Source: Diploptera punctata (Eukaryota > Arthropoda > Insecta > Blattodea > Blaberidae). From it: a stretch of DNA of 64,000 nt. Below are positions 1 to 15,700 of the stretch, piece by piece. The number at the start of each line of letters is the position of its first letter. Within the stretch, counting starts at the first letter, position 1. The translations under genes were made by a program, and so were the position numbers. The notes below the pieces were generated by a model. The model was not told where the DNA came from. It ran no database searches and worked only from the letters and a program-made list of their open reading frames with translations. Location of the stretch: the NCBI GenBank assembly GCA_030220185.1, contig JASPKZ010004202.1:1368001-1432000 (forward strand), in the 5' to 3' direction.

Positions 1-79
1 ACTAAACTAATGAGGGCTAACATTAGACTGATAGAAAATCAGCTACATAAATTATACAGAGTAAACTAAAGGATAAAGT

Positions 80-357
80 GATCCCACCCCATGCCTTAGG
101 AGGCTCTTAGTGTGGTACGAGGTTAGGGCTCCCATTTTTTCTAAATAATTGACACCTGATATTAGCTGGGTTGTCAGCGCTGCCTTACGGGCATCTTTAC
201 CCCCAGAACAAGTGTCTGGTACTCATTCCCGTTAGAGGCTGAGTCGACCCCAGGGGTGCCGCCAGAAGGCTAGGGCCAGTTTAAAAATCCTAACCCCACC
301 GGGACTCGAACCCTCGACCTTCCGGCTAACGTACTACCTTAACCACTGTGCTCCATA
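80..357 (-). repeat. tRNA-derived SINE (family 3)
   Basis: The right end read on the - strand has a tRNA-like head: GTGGTTAAGG as a box A match and GGGTTCGAGTCCC as a box B match. A second copy lies at 57455-57657. It abuts a LINE fragment at 348. Confidence 0.6.
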
Positions 358-905
358 ACAGTTTTATATATTTTCAGTTTAATAATTTTACATATCTAGG
401 ATGCAATATATCATATGAAGAAGAAAATGATGTAAATGCAAAAATATCTAAAAAATTTTTAAGAATTTTAGGGTTAATAAATTCTATCTTCAAGCCACAG
501 TTAGTGCAAAAGCAGTGTATAAAACGCTGGCTCTTCCAACTCTTTTGTATGGTAGCGAAGTATGGACGTTGAAACAGAAGGATATACAGAGACTTAGATC
601 TGCTGAAATGAGATATCTTCGGAGGACTGCAGGATACACACTACTAGATCACAAAAAAAAATGAAGACATCTTAGAAGAATTACACATGGAATCTTTAGA
701 AAATTTCTGATTATAAGTCAAGATGGATGCAACATGTTCATCGAATGGAAGATCACAGAATACCCAAACAAATGTTAAGATATCAACCTACAGGAAGAAG
801 AAGACCAGGACGTCCACTCAAAAGACTTCTGGATGGTGTTTCTCTTGAGGCCGAAACAGGTCAACGAATGGCCTAAATTCGTGAATGTACTATGATGATG
901 ATGAT
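348..905 (+). mobile_element. LINE fragment (family 2), reverse-transcriptase C-terminal end, decayed
   Basis: About 90% similar by eye to 5860-6395. It encodes broken pieces of the NNFTYLGCNISYEEE and LPTLLYGSEVWTLK segments and ends in ATGATGATGATG. Frameshifts and small deletions make it non-functional. Confidence 0.8.
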
Positions 906-1110
906 TTTTTAGAGAAGTTGGGACGATGTCAAGATTTGTTTAGAGTTTTAGAAGTCTATAAATCAAAAACATACGCTTGATATTTTTTATAAATTTAAAG
1001 ATGATGTCTAGTTAAATAAAAAAAAATGATGTTAATTAAATGTTTCGAGACGTTAGGTTGTTTTATTATTTTGAAGACCGTGAATAATCTATAACTGCAC
1101 GCTGCCCAAG
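906..1110. other. Upstream region of gene A
   Basis: AT-rich sequence without a recognised repeat; it should hold the proximal promoter of gene A. No named factor site is claimed. Confidence 0.4.
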
Positions 1111-1118
1111 TATATATA
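1111..1118 (+). promoter_or_regulatory. TATA box of gene A
   Basis: TATATATA stands 68 nt upstream of the gene A start codon, exactly the spacing seen before genes B and C. The transcription start would be expected about 30 nt downstream, near 1140. Confidence 0.6.
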
Positions 1119-1178
1119 GCTCATTACGGTACGGCAGAAACTTATAAAGATTTCTTTGCTAAAGCTGTTACAGAAGAA

Positions 1179-6709
<5,531 letters not shown>

Positions 6710-6879
6710 ATTGGACATTGACGGAGTATCTTCCATTCACCAAGTCATGTTCATGAAATGAATGGCTTCATATACATCTACTGTGCCGTGCTTATTCTTT
6801 ATTTCTATGTTGTCTAACTCCTTCTTCCTTGTCTAATTTCCTGTCATTAATATGTCTTATTCCTTGTCCCCGAATTATT

Positions 6880-7035
6880 ACTCCCGAGCTTCCGACAAGG
6901 GGAACACAACCAGAAGACCTCGCCACTGAAGATGACCTCCGTAGTGGAGGTAGAAACGTTTGATAGAAACACCTTATGGCCCAACATCATCTAATACCAT
7001 GACTACCGGCCGTGAAAGCCTATATTCTACAAGAA
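6880..7035 (+). repeat. Penelope-like element end with hammerhead-like core
   Basis: It contains CTGAAGA, a stem ACCTCC/GGAGGT and GAAAC, then CCGGCCGTGAAAGCC. The same layout recurs at 47133-47270 (+) and, reversed, at 14330-14460 and 45025-46376. Hammerhead motifs are known in Penelope-like retroelements; helix I was not verified here. Confidence 0.5.
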
Positions 7036-7435
7036 ATTGCATTTGATAATTTCCTGCTAACTACAATTTCACCATTTGTAATATTCACATCACCACTTTC
7101 ACTTGTACACAAACATCTTATCTTGCCAATTCATAAATGTATTCTGAAACAATTACAGACTCTTCCATTTTTAATGTATCATTGAATAAACAAACTCCCT
7201 AGATCTAAGTCTCTTAGCAACCAAGTTAATTGTTGGATATAAAAAAGTGACGATCAAATGATATGCTTATGTGGATTTAATGTTTTAATAACCATTCCTT
7301 TCCTTTTCATTTTAAGTCCTAAGACATAACATTATGTATGCACCAAGGGTATTATTGGTTATTATACCCTCGTTTGAATTACGAAGCCTCAGACCTAAGG
7401 TCCTCGGCCTGGTAACCTGTCACCCTCAAGATATA

Positions 7436-8035
7436 ATAATCATAAGTAATGCCACGAGTGATTTGCAACTTATCTAGAGGATTTGGAAATCAAGAGTGGC
7501 ATTTGTTAGGACTATTCAACGAATAAAATTAAGCTGTTTACTCACAAATTATTATTTAAATATAGTTATTTTAAAATATTTATATATTTAATGTAAACGG
7601 TGATGCTTGAAAACAAATCAGAAATGTGTGGTTATGTTCATTCACTGCAACTTGATCATATTATTTATTGCCAAATAGGATCGCAATATTGTAACAATGC
7701 ACCCTAGTGGAGAAATAATGAAACACATCAACCTACTTATGATAACCAACATTACGGGTTATTCATTTATGTTTTTAGTAAACAACTCAATAAAATCAAG
7801 GAATCTGTTCATTATTTGCTATATTCAATGTATTTTTTGGAGGAAAATAATGCTCTGAGCTATACAGAATATTAAAAAGGAGGAGCTTTCTTTATCACAA
7901 AAGCAGGAACTGATAAAGAGAAATCGATAAAGATCGAGGTGGAACACGACTGTCATTGGTTGTAAAACAAAATTAATTGAAAAGTGATTGGTCATTGAGT
8001 AGCATTTGTGGCATGAGTTAAATAGTCATAATAAC
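7436..8035 (+). repeat. Dispersed repeat of about 600 bp (MITE-like)
   Basis: Direct copy of 34157-34775; starts near AAGTAATGCCACGAGTGATT and ends near GCATGAGTTAAATAGTCAT. Confidence 0.7.
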
Positions 8036-8077
8036 ACCCTTGGTACGTAAATAACTATTATAAACTAAAAAAAAACT

Positions 8078-8416
8078 TCTGGCGCGACAGGCCTACAAGG
8101 CCCTTAGCCTACCATCCGGCTGCTGGCCTCACATCCACATGTGTCAATCACAGAGGTAGATGATAATCAGCCAGTGTAGGGGTGACATGTGGTCAGCATG
8201 TCGAGTCCCCCAGCCGTTATAGCTGGTTTTCTCAACCTGGAACCGCTACTTACTGTAGCTACCCAAATGCATCACGATGCTGGGTGGGCACCGGTCCCAT
8301 ACTGGCCGAAATATCATGAGAAAATTTCTTCCCCCATGGAGACTCGAAACAGCGCAAGTCCCGTAGCTCTCTGCGCCAAGGCTTCCTGCCTTAACCACTC
8401 GGCAACGGCGCGGGAC
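8078..8416 (-). repeat. tRNA-derived SINE (family 2), most complete copy
   Basis: On the - strand the head reads CCGTTGCCGAGTGGTTAAGG (box A) and a box B-like TTTCGAGTCTC. The body is shared with 63650-63880. Confidence 0.75.
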
Positions 8417-8751
8417 AACTATTTTAAACACCCTGTATATTTTTGCATGTACAGTAAATGAATGAACCGTTACCTATGAACATGGAGAATAGCAGCTTAT
8501 GTTAATGCAACAGCGGAATAATGAAAATCGCATTCAGTTAGTGTGATGACTTGGCATTTGTTTCTACTTTACCTGAAATTTGAAATTAAAAGCTGACTGT
8601 CTACCTGTTCCGAGCTAAGATCCAGTTGTACTGTAAACAAACTAACAATGACTTGTTTAAGTACGGAACTGTCATCGATAGAAACGTTGTTCTTAGGCAA
8701 CATTGTATTTTAAGGGAAATAAGACCGAATGCAAGGTTCGATCGTACCAAT

Positions 8752-9736
8752 AACACTGAGCAACAAAAATAAACTTTTTTTTTTGTCTCAGAAAGAAAAA
8801 TATGTGATTCTGATAGTATTTTCTGTTCTCAATTCAAATATGATATCGGGTTTTCTCCATCGCGCAGGGTTTCCGAGAGGCAGGAATTTACGCTTATAAT
8901 TTCAAACACTTTAATATTTTCTACATTCGTAACTACACAATATTCGAACATTAGGACTCACCTACAAAGTAAGAAATGACGATTTTCTGCTATATTTCGC
9001 CTGTGGAGCATCCCTCTTGATGGTCCAACAATAATCGGCCAGCGTATTAGGATTTCATTTGTTTTGATATCTCTTTTCCATAGCTGTAATCTCCTGAGTT
9101 AGCTCATTTGGTTTTATTTTACAATGGACAAATGGACCAAAAAACGTTTATTAAAAAAATATCATTTAATTCCATTCATTGAAATTGAAATAAAAAAAAC
9201 TGTGGGTGATGGAGAAATTCCGAATACCAATAGTTGTACTTGATGCAGTTTTTACCGTGATTTCAAATATGTAGTCGGAATTTCTCCATCACCCACAGTT
9301 TTTTATTTCAATTTCAATTAATGGAATTAAATAATATTTTTTTAATAAACGTTTTTTCGTCCATTTGTCCATTGTAAAATAAAACCAAATGATTTAACTC
9401 AGGAGATTTCAGCTATGGAAAAGTGATATCAAAACAAATGAAATCCTAATATGCTGGCCGATTATTGTTGGACTATCAAGAGGGATGCTCCACAGGCGAA
9501 ATATAGCAGAAAATCGCCATTTCTTACTTTCTAGGTGAGTCCGAATGTTCGAATATTGTGTAGTTACGAATGTAGAAAATATTAAAGTGTTTGAAATTAT
9601 AATAAATGCCTGTCTCTTGGAAACCTTGCATGATGGAGAAACGCCGATATCATATTTGAATTCAGGAGAAAAAATACTATCAGAATCACATATTTTTCTT
9701 TCTGAGAAAAAAATATTTTTTTTGTTGATCAGTGTT
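8752..9736. mobile_element. Foldback element, about 985 bp, arms of about 450 bp
   Basis: The two halves are inverted copies around a centre near 9248. The outer ends read AACACTGAGCAACAAAA and, reversed, AACACTGATCAACAAAA. The arms are about 95% matched by eye with a loop of roughly 50-60 nt. No transposase is present. The right end abuts the promoter block duplicated between genes B and C. Confidence 0.8.
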
Positions 9737-9980
9737 TTCAGAGCTTCCCTAGAGTGTATATAACAAAGACACTTGTTTAGGATATTCTTGTAGACAGTAG
9801 TTGTAGAAAATAAAAGGAAAAATGTTACAGGTTATAATAATATAAGACGGACCATCGTTCTAAGAAAATAAACACATTAATTGTAGAGAAACCTAGATAT
9901 TTTTGAATCTTCAATTACCGCAAATTGCAGGTATGGAGTGTGACTATATTCCCTAGCTTTGTCTCCAGCCTTTTTTCAAT

Positions 9981-9990
9981 TATAAAAATA
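9981..9990 (+). promoter_or_regulatory. TATA box of gene B
   Basis: TATAAAAATA lies 68 nt before the ATG, followed by TTGCTGCAGCAGATC, a plausible initiator region near 10010. The whole 9740-10110 segment is nearly identical to 25745-26115 before gene C. Confidence 0.68.
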
Positions 9991-10048
9991 TGAACGTTGC
10001 TGCAGCAGATCTTTTCCACATGTTCCTCAAGAGAAGAAACATCACGAC

Positions 10049-10109
10049 ATGTTGATAGTGTTATTGTTGTCACTTGTCAGTGTCTACTGTGCGAGGGGCA
10101 AGGTTGAAG
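10049..10109 (+). CDS. Gene B exon 1, signal peptide
   Basis: Sixty-one nucleotides, donor GTCAGTGAG. It is nearly identical to exon 1 of gene C and equal in length to exon 1 of gene D. Confidence 0.82.
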
Positions 10110-10674
10110 GTCAGTGAGTATTGAGCAGCGGTCATTTAAGGGATATCGCATGCTAAAAAGGATACAAAATAACACGATTTAAATATGTATAGGCCTATAT
10201 AGGAAAACTTCTGGGCCAAAAAAGAGATAAACAGACTGTGAATGGAGAAAACTACATTAACAGTGAGCTACATGGTTTGTATACGAAGCCAGATATAATA
10301 AGAACTGTTAGGTCTCGTTAACTACGACGGGCTGGACATGTGGCACGAATGGGGAATGAAATAGTTGCATGGAAGCTTCTTGTAGCATAACCAGAGAGAA
10401 AATGCCCAGTTGGTAGACCAAGAATGAGGTGGGAGAATAACATTATCCATGATTAGAGGGAAGAAGATTATACAGAGGATGATTGGAGAACATTAGGTCA
10501 GGATAGGGATGTATGGAGGGCTTATGTCTGCGCGGCCATGAACTTACGGGTTCGATAGAGCTAGTGAGTTAGTTATTTAGTTATTATTAATATTTTATTA
10601 ATGATAAAAATTGTCAATGCGGTCATAGATTTCCAATGTTTTATATTCAAGAATTAAATACTCTTGTCCTTTCC

Positions 10675-10732
<58 letters not shown>

Positions 10733-10908
10733 CATCATCATTATAATTATTATTATTATTATTATTATTATCATCATCATTATAATTATTATTATCATTA
10801 TCATTATTATAATTATTATCATTATAATTATTATTATCATTATCATTATTACATTTATTATCATCATCAATATCATCATCATTAACATTATCATTATCAT
10901 TATTATTA

Positions 10909-10946
<38 letters not shown>

Positions 10947-12233
10947 ACCACTTTTCATTGGTATTTCTGGTATAGTTCATTTTTGCCATAAGACGGGGAG
11001 CTGGCCCATCGTTATAATCCCCAACCTGGAGGACCAGGTGATTTTTGTTCAAGAATTTTCTCCCTCTAGCCTTTGAGGAACCAATGTGTTCCTACAATGC
11101 AGCAGTTGCCGTATCCTGTCAAGGAGCCCTCACAGGGTACTATCATCCGGAACAGACGAACCCTGGTTTATTAAGGAGGTGTTACCATTCCATCACTCCC
11201 CATTTCTCCTGGCTTGTTACAAGCAGAACCTAGTTCTCAAAAATGAGTCTAGGTTGGAGGAGTAAAAATTACAATGGTTTGTAGAAAAAATTGCTGAATT
11301 ATACAGATATTTCTAATACAGAAGATTGATTATTATTATCACTATTATTATATTTAAGAACAGTTAAGTCTCGTAGACTGCGAAGGGCAGGACATGTTGC
11401 ACGTATGGGGAATGAAAGACTTGCATGGAAGCTTCTTGTAGGAAAGCCAGAGGGAAAACGCCCAGTTGGTAGACCAAGAATGAGATGGGAGAACAACTTT
11501 AACTATGATTTGAGGGAAGTAGATTACACAGGGAATGATTGGAAAGCATTAGTTCAGGATAGGGATGTATGGAGAGCTTATGTCCGTGCGGCCATGAACC
11601 TACGGGTTCGATAGTGCCAGTGAGTAATTAAGTAAGTATATACAGATTTTCAATGTTTGCACACCTTTCTGTTGCTAAAGCCTTATTTTCCTTCTCCACT
11701 CTTCCCTATCCTTCCAGTTAATGTCGTCCAGTCCTCTTGTTTTCATTCCACCTCTTATTTGTTGTATCCATGAGTTTCGAGATTTTTATTTCTTTCTTCT
11801 TCCAGGTGGACACCATTCTAATGTTTTTCTGGGTAACCTTTGTTCTTGCATTCGTCGTACGCCCGTACCAATTCAATTGTTTATATCTTATACAATCCAC
11901 TACTGAATATGTAATATTCATTTTTTCCCGTATAACTTGATTTTTTTTTCAATGTTGAACATCTTGCTGCTCTCCTCAAGAAATCCATTTCCATCGACAT
12001 AAGGTGTTGAATTTTCATGCTTCAGCTCCATATGTGACAGTACTTCTCACTGTTGAATTACTTTGTAACTTATTTTTCCTGGTTATATGTCTGTTCCATA
12101 AGACTCCATTCATCATTGCTGTTATTGCTCTACCTTTATTTATTCTGTTCTTAATATCACTTTCATGTCTATCTTCTTTGTCTACTTTTACCCCCAAGTA
12201 CTCAAATTCTTCACATCCTCTAATATGCCCGTC

Positions 12234-12283
<50 letters not shown>

Positions 12284-12450
12284 AATTACATTTTTGGCAT
12301 TGAGCAATGCAAGCTTAATATGACATGATAAAAAAACAATGTTTGGACGGGATTTGAACTCGGGCCTCTGGATTGGTACTCCAGCGTGTTATCCATTACA
12401 CAACCGAGCAAATCTAGTACAAACATTTATTCTTCTTACACACACACACA

Positions 12451-12484
<34 letters not shown>

Positions 12485-12733
12485 TCTCCATTATTAAGAG
12501 ATGTAGCGAGAACTCGGCCTTCACTGCCATCTGGTAACAAGCTACTATAACAACTAAGCAAATTAAAAACAATATTTTTACTTTATATAAAGCGTCACTG
12601 CTATAAAGTAAAAATATTCTCTTTAATTTGCTTACTTGTGATAGTAGCTTGTTACCAGATGGCAGTGAAGACAGAGTTCTCGCTACATCTCGTAATAATG
12701 GAGTGTGTGTGTATATATAAGAAAAATGATTAA

Positions 12734-12775
<42 letters not shown>

Positions 12776-15700
12776 AAAAATAAATGTTTGTACTAGATTT
12801 GCCCGGTTGTGTAATGGATAACACGCTGCAGTACCAATCCAGAGGTCCGGGTTCAAATCCCGTCCAGGCATTTATTTTTCTTATCATGTCATATTAAGCT
12901 TGCATTGCTCAATGTCAAAAATTTAATTATAACATATATATATATATAATGATTATTATTAATGTAATAACAATTAATGATATTAATAATTGCAGAAGCT
13001 GCACATGTCGGTCTACTGGATCTGGTCAATTTACGTAATGAAACAACAGAAGTCGATGTTTTTAATAAAACAATTGAGTGGCACATCACTAACAGTTCTG
13101 CTGTGGGCAACCAAACACGAACTAACCTAACAGGTACAGTATTCTGATATAAGAGTATGTGCAAACCAACAGTTGATGTGTTACATCTGTAGAAAGAATT
13201 AATAGACTCTAAATACTAAAATATAATTATACGATTAATAGTAATAACTGGAAGGCGCACAAACGTGCACACGAGTCTATTACCAACATAGGAACCGCAA
13301 ACGAATGGTACCTATCCCTCTAAGGTGTAATGAATAATATGTGCATTTGGAGTGGGGATGGTGACTTTATGGGAGGAGTCATCGCCCTTATAAGGCAAGG
13401 CACGTGACAAAACGCTCTCACATGCACTCACACTCACACTCATACTTTCTACAAGAAATAAGTCCTACAGCAACCGTTCGCGACCTTTAGTATATTTTAA
13501 AACCTGAAGTATTCTAAAATCCAAGATAATTAGTAACTCAGAATTTTAAGTGATATTAAATACACGTGGACTTAAATAAAATAATCAACTCCACTCCGAA
13601 TATTAGTGAGGTATCAAAGATTGTAATTCTATAATTCTCTATGCTAAATTATTCAATAAACTGGAGTAATAAGTTTATAATATAAGCATCCCTGAGTTAT
13701 CATATTCTACCCTGAGCGAACCGGGTCAAGTTGGTGTGTTACATCTGAAGAAATTAGGAGACTCATTACAATATGCGCGTGTTTATCTTTTTACACTAAC
13801 AAGGGAACTGTCAACCATTGCAAACCCAAAACCTACCTCGAAATTTCTCCCAGAGAAGCATTGTTCTGTACCAAGGCCGTGTAAAAAATTCTGCCGTATT
13901 TAACTGCAAGGCACATCAATTGAAATCAGAATCCAGCAATGATAACCCTGCATGAAGCAGATGTACATCCCTGCATAAGTAAGAGTGCGATGAAGTGAGG
14001 CGGGAGGCGGCGCGGATGTCAGTGAGAGTTTCCAATCTACCAATTCACACAATTATTTAATAAAGCTAGGGGATGAACTAAATTACCGGAACAGCGGCTA
14101 GCATCCTCTAGCGGCCATTAAAGCATCCTCTTTTAATGAAACTCGTTATACCACGTACAGCTGTAGTCAAAGAATATTACGCAACTAATATATTATGTGT
14201 GGTTTAGAATGTTCTGAAGCTACTGGCGTTTCTGTGATCACAATCTATAAAATTCCAAATAACAATATTGTTATGTAAAATTGTAGACTTCCACGGCAGT
14301 TATTTTGATTAATGTATTTTATGTCTTTCAGGCTAGATGGCCGTGGTCTGGTTTTATTAATACTCAACGTTTCGTTTACTACTGCGGTAGACATCCTCAG
14401 CAGATTCTGCGTGCTCTTTGACCTGCTAACTCTTCAAATGTCGGCTGCCGACACAAAATACATGAATTAATATTGTTGTTTAGTAACTACATTAGAATAA
14501 TCAGAATTTAGATTTTAGTAACAGTAGTGAAGGTAATTGTTTTGCAAACTTATGTTAGTGCTGTACTTATGCTAGAAGAAGAAGAATGAATAAATTTAAT
14601 TATATATGTGGCACAATTAAAAGAATATTTAAAAACACAAGAATGGAAACAAAACTAAAATTTTATAAAGCAGTGGCAGTCCCCTTACTACTGTATGATA
14701 GTGATTTTGGGTTTTAACTGAAAGAGAAGAGAAGATCATAGAAGCAGCTGAAATGAGATTTCTGAGAAATGTGGCTGGTTGCAAACTTCTAGATAAAAGA
14801 AGAAGTAAAGATATTAGAAATGAGCTAAATGTTTATAAACTTTTAGATAGAATAAAAGAATCTAGAAAAACTAGAAAGAACATGTTCAAACAATGAAAGA
14901 TAATCGGATTCCAAAAATGATACTTAATTACAAACCAAGAGGAGACAGGAATGTTGGTAGACCGAAAAAGAGATGGATTCAACTTTTTGAATGAGAATCT
15001 ATGAGACCGGAACAAGCCACATGGGCTTAATACGTGATTGTTGATGATGATGATGATGATGCTGAAGAATATGTGTATATTTTTCAATCGCGGCTTCAGG
15101 TAGTAATAGCGTTTCCTTAAGAGCAATATAGTGTAGGCCATGCTTTAACGGCCTTCTCTCACTCCCTAAGAAACCTAAGCTAATACTTAAAACTACCACG
15201 GACCAATGGTTCCACTTTCCAATGTTGCCACGTCCACATTACTCAATAAAAATAGGATTTTCAAATTAAGCCATTTCAAGTTATATTAACATGCACACAC
15301 CTTTAAAATATCTAAAATTAAACCATTCTACACTCAGATTCAACCCAGGAAGTTACTGTGTGTTTTGAATAGGGAACTGGGTTGCCATTTTTTAACAGTA
15401 TTTTCTTGAGAGAAATCCTTATATAAAACTGAAGATTGTAACACAGCAGGTACATAGTTGTAAGTTGTAGTCGTCCAAGCCACCTCCTCTCAAACAAAAA
15501 ACAGTTACCACTTGTCACTGAGCTCGTGCGGATCTGTACTATCCTGTGTGAAAGTGTCGACTCTCATATTTACTATAAAACTAGTTTGCATGCCGTAAAA
15601 GAAAAACTATGTATTTTTAATGTATAGTACATGGATTTGGAAAAAGTACTGCTAACCTCCCCCTCCTCTCCTCCCTAAACAAACAAATACCGTTATTATG

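Noticed and set aside
8330..8416. Functional tRNA on the - strand
   Set aside because: The Leu-like head belongs to a SINE body; stems contain mismatches.
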